Counted from the first letter of the stretch, positions 8,391 through 17,706 are shown. The stretch is DNA of 64,000 nt from an uncultured Maribacter sp. (GCA_947493885.1 CANLTE010000003.1:310001-374000), one strand, 5' to 3'. The notes: generated by a model from the sequence alone, not told the origin. Numbers and translations: made by a program.

Positions 8391-8394
8391 TTTT
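8361..8394. terminator. Bidirectional terminator embedded in the DegT-family coding end
   Basis: AAAATTATTGAGC, an 8-base loop, then GCTCAATAATTTT: a 13-bp perfect stem flanked by A-run and T-run on both strands. It spans the last codons and stop of the plus-strand aminotransferase and reaches the stop of the minus-strand ribB gene, so it can end transcription from both sides. Confidence 0.8.
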
Positions 8395-9529
8395 AATATT
8401 TTACGTGTTCAATAATTTCTAAACCATAACCAACAATACCAACACGTTTAGTTTGCTCACTATTGGTTAACAACCTCATTTTAGAAATATTAATATCATG
8501 CAATATTTGAGCCCCTATACCAAAATCTCTAGAATCCATTTCTATCTTGGGAGCTTTATAAATACCATCTTTCTGAAGTTGTTTTAATTCCTTTAATCTT
8601 GATAATAAATTTAACGACTCTACATCTTGATTAATAAAAACAAAAGCACCTTTTCCTTCAGCATTAATAGCATTAAACATGTCCTCTAGCTTTTTATCAA
8701 CATCACTCGTCAGCGTGCCTAAAATATCATTATTAATAAGCGTAGAATTTATTCTTGTTAAAACTACTTCATCTTTATTCCAAGAACCTTTTGTTAATGC
8801 AATATGAACATGGTTATTAGTAGTTTGTTTATAGGCTCTAAGTCTGAAATCTCCAAAACGTGTGGTAATATTAAAGTCTATCTCCTTTTGAATAAGACTG
8901 TCATGCTCCATTCTATAAGCAACCAAATCTTCAATGGAAACAAGTTTAAGGTCAAATTTTTCGGCAACTTTGACCAATTCTGGTAAACGCGCCATTGAAC
9001 CGTCATTATTCATGATTTCAACAATCATTCCTGCCGGTTTTAGCCCCGCCAATCGTGCAAAATCAATTGCCGCTTCAGTATGTCCTGTTCTTCTTAAAAC
9101 TCCACCTTCTTTAGCTATTAAAGGAAAAATATGCCCAGGTCTTGCTAAATCATGAGGTTTTGTTGTTGGCCTTGTAAGCGCCAAAACAGTTTTGGCCCTA
9201 TCTGAAGCGGAAATTCCTGTTGTAACACCTTCACCACGTAAATCAACCGATACCGTAAAAGCGGTTTCTAAAGGGTCAGTGTTATTACTAACCATCACAC
9301 TCAGTCCAAGTTCTTTACAACGACCTTCGGTTAAAGGTGCACAAATAAGTCCCTTACCATGAGTTGCCATAAAATTAACCGTTTCAGGAGTTGCAAGTTC
9401 AGCTGCAGCTACAAAATCCCCTTCATTTTCTCTATTTTCATCATCAACAACTATTATAACTTTTCCTTTTCGGATGTCCTCAATAGCTTCTTCAATTGTA
9501 TTCAACTGTATTTTAACCTCTGTATTCAT
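8393..9529 (-). CDS. ribB: 3,4-dihydroxy-2-butanone-4-phosphate synthase with a degenerate GTP cyclohydrolase II domain (RibBX type)
   Basis: 378 residues. Residues ~10-205 are a complete RibB domain that converts ribulose 5-phosphate to the four-carbon riboflavin precursor: the acidic loop DDENRENEGDF (29-39), HGKGLICAPL and GHTEAAIDFARLAG (149-162) are intact. Residues ~225-378 align with GTP cyclohydrolase II (RibA), but the three zinc-binding cysteines of RibA are replaced (Leu264, Ser275 and Val277 by my alignment of RINSTLINND and LGTLTSDVD), so RibA activity is unlikely. Similar proteins with a non-catalytic tail are known in other bacteria. It is the last gene of the ftsK-lolA-LptF/G operon, 3 bp after its neighbour. 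Confidence 0.9.
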   Translation of the reverse strand: MNTEVKIQLNTIEEAIEDIRKGKVIIVVDDENRENEGDFVAAAELATPETVNFMATHGKGLICAPLTEGRCKELGLSVMVSNNTDPLETAFTVSVDLRGEGVTTGISASDRAKTVLALTRPTTKPHDLARPGHIFPLIAKEGGVLRRTGHTEAAIDFARLAGLKPAGMIVEIMNNDGSMARLPELVKVAEKFDLKLVSIEDLVAYRMEHDSLIQKEIDFNITTRFGDFRLRAYKQTTNNHVHIALTKGSWNKDEVVLTRINSTLINNDILGTLTSDVDKKLEDMFNAINAEGKGAFVFINQDVESLNLLSRLKELKQLQKDGIYKAPKIEMDSRDFGIGAQILHDINISKMRLLTNSEQTKRVGIVGYGLEIIEHVKY

Positions 9530-9532
9530 TAT

Positions 9533-11041
9533 CTATGAGTTAGATACTTTTTTCTTTTTAAATATGCCTTTAAAAAAATCAACAATTATTGCTCCAAAAT
9601 TAACCATTCCTTTATCTTCAGTGGCTCTTTTGGTTAAAAATATGCCTAATGGCAACATAATTAGTGTTGACAACCAAGCTCCTATAATTGGATGAATATT
9701 ACCCTCTTTAGCATAATTGCCTGCAAAAACACCAATAAAATAATACGCTAAAAACAAAATAATTGCAATTACCATGGGTAAACCTAATCCGCCTTTTCTT
9801 ATTATAGCACCCAACGGCGCTCCAACAAAAAAGAGAATAACACACGATAACGCTAAGGCATATTTTTTATGTAGCGATAAAATATGCAAATTATATATTT
9901 TATACCTTTTATCAAGTTCTTCTTTTTTTCCTTTAACAGAGTTTAAAATGTTTGTTGTAGCATTTTTTGCAGAGTTCATAATCTGCATTTGTTCCCAACC
10001 TTCAAACAATTCTAAAATATCAAATTTGCTAAAATCTCCTTTATTTACCTTATAAATGGAATCTCTTATAACCGTAGAGATACTATCTCTTTTTCTTTTT
10101 TTAGCCGTGGTATCTTTTACCTTTGTTTTTGTGGCTCCATAAAGTCCTAATCTTGTATTTACATTTTTAGAAAAAGCCATTACAATACGCTCGTTATCAA
10201 CTCTTAGAGAGTCAATATCTTTGCTTAACCGCGAAATGTTTTTCATTTTATCGGTACTTACATCACGCTCTTCCTCTAAATCAACATTATTAAATTCCGA
10301 TAAATCTATATTCATAGTATAGGTTTCAAAATTGGAATGGGCATATGGTAATTTTGATTTTCTATCATTATTCTTTACTGGTACATCTTCATTGTAATGC
10401 CCATCAGTTAATATCAACTGAAGAATATCTGAATCCTCACTACTTTTAAGTTCTCCCTGTTTAGCTTTTATTACAGTAGTATTTATATTTTTTCTGTCCT
10501 TTTTGTGAATTATAACATTCCTTAAAAATCGATCGTTATCCCCAAATTTCTCATCAACCTTAATATTCATGTCCCCTGCTTCAAAATCACTAAAAACACC
10601 TTCAGCAATCGCAACAGCTGGTTTTACTTTTGCTATGTTTTTACGTAAGTTATATATTTTACGTTGTGAAGCAGGAATCACCGTATTAGCAAAGAAAAAT
10701 GTAACTCCTCCTAATAGGCTAACAAATATAATTAAGCTTCGCATGGCGCGCTGCAGTGAAATACCTGAGGCTTTCATTGCTGCAAACTCATAGTTCTCAG
10801 CAAAGGTTCCAAAGGTCAATATTGAAGATAATAACACTGTTAACGGGAGTACTTTTTCCGTTAAATCTGGCATAAGGTAGAATAAGAACTTACCTATAAT
10901 GATAACATCTAACCCTTTACCGGCCAAATCATCTATAAAAAGCCAAATCGTTTGAAATATAAATATGAACATTAATATCACAAACGAACTGAAAAAATTT
11001 TGGGTAAACCTCGATAATATATATCGGTCTAGAATTCTCAA
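9533..11041 (-). CDS. LptF/LptG (YjgP/YjgQ) family LPS export permease
   Basis: A 502-residue inner-membrane permease with three transmembrane segments at the N-terminus, a large periplasmic region (about residues 125-400, enlarged and charged as often in Bacteroidota) and three at the C-terminus. The N-terminus MRILDRYILSRF and the segment TFAENYEFAAMKASGIS are hallmarks of the family. With LptB it would extract lipopolysaccharide from the inner membrane. A start 5 bp after lolA makes an operon that combines lipoprotein and LPS traffic. It could be either the F or the G paralogue. Confidence 0.9.
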   Translation of the reverse strand: MRILDRYILSRFTQNFFSSFVILMFIFIFQTIWLFIDDLAGKGLDVIIIGKFLFYLMPDLTEKVLPLTVLLSSILTFGTFAENYEFAAMKASGISLQRAMRSLIIFVSLLGGVTFFFANTVIPASQRKIYNLRKNIAKVKPAVAIAEGVFSDFEAGDMNIKVDEKFGDNDRFLRNVIIHKKDRKNINTTVIKAKQGELKSSEDSDILQLILTDGHYNEDVPVKNNDRKSKLPYAHSNFETYTMNIDLSEFNNVDLEEERDVSTDKMKNISRLSKDIDSLRVDNERIVMAFSKNVNTRLGLYGATKTKVKDTTAKKRKRDSISTVIRDSIYKVNKGDFSKFDILELFEGWEQMQIMNSAKNATTNILNSVKGKKEELDKRYKIYNLHILSLHKKYALALSCVILFFVGAPLGAIIRKGGLGLPMVIAIILFLAYYFIGVFAGNYAKEGNIHPIIGAWLSTLIMLPLGIFLTKRATEDKGMVNFGAIIVDFFKGIFKKKKVSNS

Positions 11042-11046
11042 AAGTT

Positions 11047-11691
11047 CTAATTTCTTAAGATGTAGTATCCTTCTTTTTTGTACTTAGCTTCATCAAAAGT
11101 AAATAAGGTTTTTGACAAAGGTTGGTTTGTTTTAAAAGAATTAACAGTTATGGTAGTTTTAGTACCGTTTTTTCCAACTTGAATAAGCTTATATATGTGC
11201 TTTGTTTGCGCATCAATACCTAATAAGATTGAAGCAATTTCTGAATTTGTATCAATAGGAGTAAGCTTTATAAATTGAATTTTTCTTCCTTGAACATTTT
11301 GAAGGATATCCCATTCATAATTATGCCCCTTTGTATAAAAAGTAAGCATTTTAGATGGTGTAACACTGTTTTCTTCTTCTACAGGGCTTTCTATAGTTAC
11401 TTCTTCATTTTCAGGAACAATAGTATATACTTTCGCGCCATCAAAAAGTTGTTGTGCTCCAAGATAATTAAAAAGATATTTATCTCCTTTAAGGGTAACA
11501 TTCCCTCTTGTTTCAGAGTTTATGTTTGCTTCAGTACTAGTTAGGGTATTCTTAAAATCAACATATATATTTTCATAACCTGTTACCTTGTTATAAACTT
11601 CATCTAATAGTTTTTTTGCTTTTTCAGAATTCTGTCCAAAGCTTACTGATGTGAACAAACTGACTGTTAACAATAAAAATATTTTTCTCAT
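11047..11691 (-). CDS. lolA: Outer-membrane lipoprotein carrier LolA-like protein
   Basis: 214 residues with a cleavable signal peptide (MRKIFLLLTVSLFTSVSFG, cleavage near residue 19-20) followed by the LolA/LolB half-barrel: YVDFKNTL, a GNVTLKGDKYLFNYLGAQQLFDGAKVY-type stretch (tyrosine and phenylalanine rich) and later ILLGIDAQTKHIYKLIQ. The protein would carry lipoproteins across the periplasm. It lies between ftsK and the LPS permease gene with gaps of about 5 bp on each side, a conserved arrangement in flavobacteria as far as I know. Confidence 0.85.
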   Translation of the reverse strand: MRKIFLLLTVSLFTSVSFGQNSEKAKKLLDEVYNKVTGYENIYVDFKNTLTSTEANINSETRGNVTLKGDKYLFNYLGAQQLFDGAKVYTIVPENEEVTIESPVEEENSVTPSKMLTFYTKGHNYEWDILQNVQGRKIQFIKLTPIDTNSEIASILLGIDAQTKHIYKLIQVGKNGTKTTITVNSFKTNQPLSKTLFTFDEAKYKKEGYYILRN

Positions 11692-11696
11692 TTTCT

Positions 11697-14066
11697 TTAG
11701 TTTAATTCGTTGTTTAATAACTCATCTAATGCAACCATATCAGGTACATTAACTTGTCTTGCCTTACTACCTTCAAAAGGACCCACAATACCAGCAGCTT
11801 CTAATTGATCAATAATTCTACCTGCTCTATTGTATCCCAATTTTAATTTTCTTTGAATAAGCGAAGCTGAACCTTGTTGCGCAATTACAATTACTTCTGC
11901 CGCTTCACGAAACTTGCTATCTCTTTCAGAAATATTATAGTCAATACTCGTGCCAGAATCATCATTTCCAACATATTCTGGCAATAAATATGCATCGGGG
12001 TAAGCCCGTTGTGAGCCTATAAAGTCTGTAATTTTCTCAACCTCAGGAGTATCAACAAATGCACACTGTATTCTAGTAACATCGTTTCCTTGTGTATAAA
12101 GCATGTCACCACGTCCAATTAGCTGATCAGCCCCTTGCGCATCCAGAATAGTACGCGAATCAATTTTTGAAGTTACTCTAAAAGCAATTCTAGCAGGGAA
12201 GTTTGCCTTTATTATACCTGTAATTACATTTACAGAAGGACGCTGTGTTGCAATTATTAAATGAATACCTATGGCCCTTGCCAGTTGCGCTAAACGTGCA
12301 ATAGGCGTTTCCACTTCCTTTCCAGCAGTCATAATCAAATCTGCAAACTCATCAATTACCAAAACAATATATGGTAAAAATTTATGCCCTTCATTAGGAT
12401 TTAATTTACGAGCCTTAAACTTAGCATTATACTCTTTTAGGTTACGAACCATTGCTAATTTTAATAACTCATAACGGTTATCCATTTCAATGCATAAGGA
12501 GTTTAATGTATGAATTACTTTAGTGTTATCTGTAATAATGGCATCTTCAACATCGGGTAGTTTTGCCAGATAATGACGTTCTATTTTATTAAATAAAGTA
12601 AGTTCTACTTTTTTAGGATCCACCAAAACAAATTTAACTTCCGCAGGATGCTTTTTGTACAATATTGAGGTAAGTACAGCATTTAAACCAACAGATTTTC
12701 CTTGCCCAGTAGCACCTGCCATTAACATATGTGGCATTTTAGCAAGATCTACTACAAATGTTTCATTGCTAATAGTTTTTCCAAAAGCAATTGGTAATTC
12801 CATTTCCGCTTTTTGGAACTTAGTAGAAGCAATGACGGATCGCATTGAAACAATTGTTGCATTTTTATTAGGAACCTCAATACCAATGGTTCCTTTTCCA
12901 GGAATAGGTGCTATAATACGAATACCTAATGCCGCAAGAGATAGTGCAATATCATCCTCTAAATTTTTAATCTTAGAAATACGAACACCAGCGTCTGGAA
13001 CAATTTCATATAAGGTTACTGTTGGACCAATAGTTGCTTTTATTTGAGCAATTCCTATTTTATAGTTTTTAAGCGTTTCAACAATTTTATTTTTATTCTC
13101 TTCTAGCTCTTCTTGGTTAATGGTAATGCTCCCTGAAGAACCATGAGGGTTTAACAAATCTATCGTTGGAAACTTATAACTACCAAGCTCTAATGTGGGG
13201 TCAAATTCTCCATAATCTTCTACTAATTTTGCAGCAATATTGGAAGTTTCCTCTTGTTCTTCAACAACTTTTTCAACCTCAATTGCAATTTCTTCCTCAA
13301 CATCATTTTCAACCACAGGGGTCGTAATTTCTAAATCGCTTACAACTTCTTCTTTTTTTATAGGAGGGATGTTTTCTTTATGTGTATAGGTATCAATTAT
13401 TACAGGTTTTTCATCTGCAATATCTATTTTAAAATCATCTTTATTATTACCATGTTTAGCAGGTTTTTCAAAATCTGCTTTTATGGAAGCTTTTTTACTT
13501 TTAAAATAATTGGCCAAATCTTCAGGAGAAAATTTAAAAAGGCGAACTAAAATAAATACTAAGCCAAAAATTAATAGCAACAGAACTCCTATTTTACCTG
13601 CGTAGTCCTGAAGAAAATCATTCATTTCAAAACCTATTAATCCCCCCAGTAAAGGCTTGTTTATTGCAAAAAATCCTAGAGCAACAGAAATCCATATCAT
13701 AAAAAGTAATCCCCAAATCCATTTTTTGAGTATTCCTGTATTCTGAAGACCCAAAAACAGATATAAACCGCTTATACACAGTAATACTGGTAGTATGAGT
13801 GAAGCAAGACCAAAGCCTTTATAAACAAAAAAGTGACCAAGACTTGCGCCAAATTTGTTTAGTAAGTTTTTCGCAGATGCATTACGATTTGTAAATTCTG
13901 AAAGTATACTCTGATCATCTTGCCAAGTAAAATAAAAAGAGATAAAGGAAAAAAACAGAGCAATACTAAAAAGTATAAGCAAGCTACCTATTATTATTTT
14001 ATTTTGCTTGGATAATTTGTAAGAAACCTTTTTTTTAGGAGTAGCCTTTTTTGTTTTTTTTGCCAT
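11697..14066 (-). CDS. ftsK: FtsK/SpoIIIE family DNA translocase
   Basis: 789 residues. About four to five N-terminal transmembrane segments (residues ~24-190) anchor it at the division septum; an acidic linker (~205-300) follows; the motor begins near residue 300. Walker A is MAGATGQGKSVGLNA, the Walker B region is YIVLVIDEFADLIM, and IATQRPSVNVITGIIKANFPARIAF is the family motif. The C-terminal ~65 residues form the winged-helix gamma domain (GSASLIQRKLKLGYNRAGRI) that reads the polar KOPS-type sequences and contacts XerD. Shorter linker than E. coli FtsK (1329 residues), normal for Bacteroidota. First gene of the operon down to ribB. Confidence 0.95.
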   Translation of the reverse strand: MAKKTKKATPKKKVSYKLSKQNKIIIGSLLILFSIALFFSFISFYFTWQDDQSILSEFTNRNASAKNLLNKFGASLGHFFVYKGFGLASLILPVLLCISGLYLFLGLQNTGILKKWIWGLLFMIWISVALGFFAINKPLLGGLIGFEMNDFLQDYAGKIGVLLLLIFGLVFILVRLFKFSPEDLANYFKSKKASIKADFEKPAKHGNNKDDFKIDIADEKPVIIDTYTHKENIPPIKKEEVVSDLEITTPVVENDVEEEIAIEVEKVVEEQEETSNIAAKLVEDYGEFDPTLELGSYKFPTIDLLNPHGSSGSITINQEELEENKNKIVETLKNYKIGIAQIKATIGPTVTLYEIVPDAGVRISKIKNLEDDIALSLAALGIRIIAPIPGKGTIGIEVPNKNATIVSMRSVIASTKFQKAEMELPIAFGKTISNETFVVDLAKMPHMLMAGATGQGKSVGLNAVLTSILYKKHPAEVKFVLVDPKKVELTLFNKIERHYLAKLPDVEDAIITDNTKVIHTLNSLCIEMDNRYELLKLAMVRNLKEYNAKFKARKLNPNEGHKFLPYIVLVIDEFADLIMTAGKEVETPIARLAQLARAIGIHLIIATQRPSVNVITGIIKANFPARIAFRVTSKIDSRTILDAQGADQLIGRGDMLYTQGNDVTRIQCAFVDTPEVEKITDFIGSQRAYPDAYLLPEYVGNDDSGTSIDYNISERDSKFREAAEVIVIAQQGSASLIQRKLKLGYNRAGRIIDQLEAAGIVGPFEGSKARQVNVPDMVALDELLNNELN

Positions 14067-14159
14067 GAAATTTAAGTTCTCGGGACTAAATTACAAATTA
14101 CCTTTGTTTCTCAAGGAAAAATATACCCAGTTTCATACAAATGACAACACAACATTGCA

Positions 14160-16103
14160 TTAATTATTGTTTAAATCTGGTTCAGCGCTTAATCTTCCAT
14201 CTACAATCCGGTTCATATAATCTTGAACAAATGCCTTAGCAATCTTTCCCATTTCAACACTTTTATTTTTTTCAGAAGCCAATAAATTCTTAGTTAAACC
14301 TTTATCGTTAATATCGTAAAGTCCAATTACTTTATCTTGATTGCTTAATAAAGTTATATATTCATCTTGTAAGTACAACAAATTACTTCCTGAATGGGTA
14401 ACCGCAAATGGTTTTTGAATTGAATCACCAACCAAACTTCTTCCCCAACTTCTAAAAGGTTTGTTATATCCAACAATATCTAATATGGTTGCAGGAATAT
14501 CCATTTGTTGGGCTAAGCTATAATCCTCTCCAACAAACTTTCCATTAGGGTCATAAAACATAATAGGAACAGAAAATCTATTTACTGTTTTTTTATATTC
14601 CTTATAAAAAGTCTGATTACTATGATCAGCTGTAATTGCAAAAATAGTATTGTTAAACCATGGTTGTTTAGAGGCTTCCGTAAAGAATTTTTTTAATGCA
14701 TAATCTGTGTATCCAACACATTTATGCATATCTAGATCGCCCTCGGGAAATATACCTTCGTATTTTTCAGGAATATTAAATGGCGCATGCGATGTTACTG
14801 TAAACACTGTGCTCATGAATGGTTCTTTCTTTTTGGATAATACATCGTTCATGTACTCTAAAAAAGGCTCATCCCAAATCCCCCATACACCATCAAAATC
14901 ATCATCATTTTTATATTCATTTTTTCCATAATAATGGTCAAACCCTAAAATATTTCCAAAACCCAAAAAGCCCATAGAACCGTTAGGAGCACCATGAAAA
15001 AAAGAAGTATCATAATCCATACTATTTAAAATAGAAACTAAAGATTCTATTTTTTGATTTGCATAAGAGGAGGATGTGTATGCCGTTTTGAAGGAGGGAA
15101 TACCTGCTAATACTGAAGACATCCCGTGAATGGATTTTCTACCATTAGCAAAACCATTGGGAAAAATCATACTATGATTTGCCAATGAATCCAAAAAAGG
15201 TGTATATCCCACATAATTTTCTGCGTTGATATTTTTGTTAAAACTCCCAAGGTATTCTCGCCCAAAACTTTCAATGATAATCACAACAACATTTGGCTTC
15301 TTATGTACCTTTCTATTATACCGTTTTATAGGGTGAAAAGCTTGTTCTATAAAGGCTTCGGAAACTTCATTACGTTTTTTAAAATTATTTTTATTTATTG
15401 TTCTAATAATACTGAACGGCGTGTTTAATACCATATTAGCCTGTTCTGCTATATTTACATGTCTGCCGGCATCTACAAGATTTAATGGTCTGGTACTGTG
15501 TTTAAAATCGCCACGAATACCGCCAATTGCTAATGTTGCAAAAACAAACAACATTATAATAGATGAAACAACGTAACCTTTTTTATTATTTGGTGGGATA
15601 TGAATTAATTCTAGTCTTTTATACAGCTTAATCCATAAATAACTGCATACAAAAAACAGCAAAAAAACATGCCAATAATCTTTAATAAAAGATAGTAGAA
15701 GTAGTAATTTATTAGACTCTCCAGAAATAGACTCTAGTGAAGCAAGTGATGCTCTAGAAAATGTAAAACGATAATATATTAGGTCTACAAAATTCGTTGC
15801 ATAGGCGATAAGATTGGGAATAAAATATATCCAAAAAAGTACTTTTTGAAACTTTATGGAGGTGTTTATAAATAGCGGAAGAATGCTACATAAAATAAAT
15901 AAAGCATTTACGTAGATAATTGCAGGAGTATCAAAACTTAACCCGTAATAACAAATACTAAAAAAATCGCTTGCCGAATCTACCGCAAGCAAATCTTTAT
16001 TGTACAAAAAGAACAAAGTTCTTGCTATAAAATAAAACAAATACGCAAGAAACAACCGATACAAAAACACTTTATACTCTTGTATGCGCAACAGTTTCAT
16101 CAT
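14160..16103 (-). CDS. LTA synthase/OpgB-like phosphoglycerol transferase (membrane sulfatase-fold)
   Basis: 647 residues: five N-terminal transmembrane segments (to about residue 195) and an extracytoplasmic sulfatase/alkaline-phosphatase fold. VVVIIIESFGREYLG holds the metal-binding Glu278; GRKSIHGMSS at 321-330 is at the position of the nucleophile, here Ser324 rather than the Thr of LtaS; FAITADHSNQ supplies Asp/His ligands. Relatives move phosphoglycerol or phosphoethanolamine from a phospholipid to a glycan or lipid, leaving diacylglycerol. dgkA, which rephosphorylates diacylglycerol, is next on the same strand. The acceptor in this Gram-negative organism is unknown. Confidence 0.8.
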   Translation of the reverse strand: MMKLLRIQEYKVFLYRLFLAYLFYFIARTLFFLYNKDLLAVDSASDFFSICYYGLSFDTPAIIYVNALFILCSILPLFINTSIKFQKVLFWIYFIPNLIAYATNFVDLIYYRFTFSRASLASLESISGESNKLLLLLSFIKDYWHVFLLFFVCSYLWIKLYKRLELIHIPPNNKKGYVVSSIIMLFVFATLAIGGIRGDFKHSTRPLNLVDAGRHVNIAEQANMVLNTPFSIIRTINKNNFKKRNEVSEAFIEQAFHPIKRYNRKVHKKPNVVVIIIESFGREYLGSFNKNINAENYVGYTPFLDSLANHSMIFPNGFANGRKSIHGMSSVLAGIPSFKTAYTSSSYANQKIESLVSILNSMDYDTSFFHGAPNGSMGFLGFGNILGFDHYYGKNEYKNDDDFDGVWGIWDEPFLEYMNDVLSKKKEPFMSTVFTVTSHAPFNIPEKYEGIFPEGDLDMHKCVGYTDYALKKFFTEASKQPWFNNTIFAITADHSNQTFYKEYKKTVNRFSVPIMFYDPNGKFVGEDYSLAQQMDIPATILDIVGYNKPFRSWGRSLVGDSIQKPFAVTHSGSNLLYLQDEYITLLSNQDKVIGLYDINDKGLTKNLLASEKNKSVEMGKIAKAFVQDYMNRIVDGRLSAEPDLNNN

Positions 16104-16171
16104 AATGATGTAATTAAAATATAGTTTTATTATTCCATAGCGATATTCTCACGCCATAGTACCAATGAAAA

Positions 16172-16537
16172 CTAAAATATTTTAGGTAAATAAATAATTA
16201 GTCCAATTATAGTTGCTGCTATTGAAACTAGCATAACAGCTCCAGCCGAAATATCTTTGATAAATCCAATTTTATCATCGAACTCAGGTTGAATATAATC
16301 TGCAGTTTTTTCAACAGCTGTATTCATTCCTTCAATTCCTAAAATTAAAGCAATGGCAAAAATTTGAAGTATCCATTCTAGGTTAGAAATTTCATAATAA
16401 AACCCAGCAATAGTAACTAGTATTGAAATTCCAACTTGAACTTTTATACTAGCTTCTGTACGAATCAAAAGTAGTGCGCCACGCATTGCGTAACGCACAC
16501 TTTTAAGTCGGTTTACTAAAAATGATTCTTTAGGCAT
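16172..16537 (-). CDS. dgkA: Diacylglycerol kinase (DgkA family)
   Basis: 121 residues with three transmembrane helices. The active-site motif GIEGMNTAVEKTADYI and the following FIKDISAGAVML match the DgkA/undecaprenol kinase family, which phosphorylates diacylglycerol (or undecaprenol in Gram-positives) with ATP. It overlaps the end of tpx by 8 bp and precedes the phosphoglycerol transferase gene, so it may recycle the diacylglycerol that this enzyme leaves behind, as DgkA does for membrane-derived oligosaccharides in E. coli. Confidence 0.9.
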   Translation of the reverse strand: MPKESFLVNRLKSVRYAMRGALLLIRTEASIKVQVGISILVTIAGFYYEISNLEWILQIFAIALILGIEGMNTAVEKTADYIQPEFDDKIGFIKDISAGAVMLVSIAATIIGLIIYLPKIF

Positions 16538-17036
16538 CCATTAAAGCTTCTAATGCCGCCTTGTAATTTGGCTCATCAACTGTTTCAGGAACTTGCTCAG
16601 AATATACAACATTACCTTCTTCATTTAAAACAACCACCGCTCTTGACAATAAAGCTTGTAATGGGCCATCAACAAACTCATTCTGAAAAGCCTTACCAAA
16701 ATTACCATCTCTAAAATCAGATAACATTTCTACATTTTCAATTCCTTCTGCTCCGCAAAATCTACCTTGAGCAAAAGGTAAATCTTTTGATATACATAAA
16801 ACAGCTGTATTATTTAATTCCGCAGCTTCTTCATTAAACTGACGTACAGATTTTGCACAAGTACCTGTATCTACGCTTGGAAAAATATTAAGAACTACTT
16901 TTTTGCCTGAATAATCAGCTAATGTTGCTGTAGATAAATCTGATTTTACTAATTTAAAATCAGGAGACTTACTACCATTAGCAGGTAAATTACCAAGTGT
17001 ATTTATAGTGTTTCCTTTAAGTGTTACCGTTGCCAT
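16530..17036 (-). CDS. tpx: Thiol peroxidase (atypical 2-Cys peroxiredoxin)
   Basis: 168 residues, the usual Tpx size. The peroxidatic cysteine is in FPSVDTGTCAKSVRQF and the resolving cysteine in GRFCGAEGIENV, the spacing specific for Tpx. It reduces hydroperoxides with electrons from thioredoxin. A thioredoxin and a second peroxiredoxin gene lie just upstream on the same strand; a terminator at 17102-17131 separates them, so tpx-dgkA is probably its own transcription unit. Confidence 0.95.
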   Translation of the reverse strand: MATVTLKGNTINTLGNLPANGSKSPDFKLVKSDLSTATLADYSGKKVVLNIFPSVDTGTCAKSVRQFNEEAAELNNTAVLCISKDLPFAQGRFCGAEGIENVEMLSDFRDGNFGKAFQNEFVDGPLQALLSRAVVVLNEEGNVVYSEQVPETVDEPNYKAALEALMDA

Positions 17037-17101
17037 ATATATTAATTTTATTTTGGTGTGAAATTATAAAATAATCGGTTTATATGTAAGTGTTTCTCAA
17101 T

Positions 17102-17131
17102 AAAAAAGCCCGTCTCCATAGGAAACGGGCT
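17102..17131 (-). terminator. Rho-independent terminator after the thioredoxin/DUF6952-like pair
   Basis: On the minus strand AGCCCGT and ACGGGCT arms (7 bp, 17131-17125 and 17113-17107) with an 11-base loop are followed by six T residues. It lies 23 bp after the end of the small acidic gene at 17154 and just upstream of tpx. Confidence 0.85.
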
Positions 17132-17153
17132 CTTTATAATATAAATTATGCTA

Positions 17154-17411
17154 TTAGTTATCTATTGAACCTTGTACACGCTGCATAAATTCATTTAACG
17201 CGTCTTTTTTAGTTTTCCCTTCTTTTACAGCTTTATTAACTTCTATTGCACCATACATATTAGAAATTAATTCCCCAATTACATCTAGTTCTTCATCTTT
17301 TAAAGAAGAAACTTCAGTAAGATCTTCCAAAGTTTCAATAGTTTCTACAACATAATCCTCATCGTTATTTTCAATAAAATTTGTGAGGTGTTTAATTACT
17401 GGAAGCTTCAT
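17154..17411 (-). CDS. Small acidic protein of the DUF6952 type
   Basis: 85 residues, strongly acidic in the first half, predicted helical, no cysteine and no signal. It overlaps the thioredoxin gene by 20 bp, which points to translational coupling. Proteins of this size next to a thioredoxin and a 2-Cys peroxiredoxin recur in flavobacteria (DUF6952, from memory); the function is unknown. A role as an adaptor or regulator in the peroxiredoxin cycle would be guesswork beyond this linkage. Confidence 0.75.
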   Translation of the reverse strand: MKLPVIKHLTNFIENNDEDYVVETIETLEDLTEVSSLKDEELDVIGELISNMYGAIEVNKAVKEGKTKKDALNEFMQRVQGSIDN

Positions 17412-17706
17412 GAATCAATTCTTTTAAAACATCATATTTATTTGTTTGAACTTGACTAGCAAATTCCCCATCTTTAAAAACTGCAAAGGTTGGTAAATTA
17501 TCAACATTTGCTAATTTTCTAGACTCTGGAAATTTTTCAGCATCGGCCATTATAAAAGTCATCTCAGCATGTGTACTAGCTTCTTTTTTAAACTTAGGTT
17601 TCATTATACGGCAGTTGCCGCACCAACCTGCAGAGTATTGCACAATTACTGTTTTATTTTCACTTACAATTTCTTGCAAATTATCTTGTTCTAACTCTAC
17701 TACCAT
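17392..17706 (-). CDS. Thioredoxin family protein, CGNC active site
   Basis: 104 residues of thioredoxin fold without a signal peptide, thus cytoplasmic. The active site is WCGNCRIMKPKF (CGNC in place of the CGPC of TrxA), with the cis-proline in NLPTFAVFK. The Asn in the dipeptide shifts the expected redox potential relative to TrxA. It lies 39 bp after the peroxiredoxin gene on the same strand, so it likely reduces that enzyme. Confidence 0.9.
   Translation of the reverse strand: MVVELEQDNLQEIVSENKTVIVQYSAGWCGNCRIMKPKFKKEASTHAEMTFIMADAEKFPESRKLANVDNLPTFAVFKDGEFASQVQTNKYDVLKELIHEASSN

Noticed and set aside
12655-13047. 130-codon plus-strand open frame inside ftsK
   Set aside because: It lies antisense to the conserved ATPase core of ftsK and its product resembles no protein; it is a coding shadow. 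The same holds for similar antisense frames in leuC, ilvD and dsbD.
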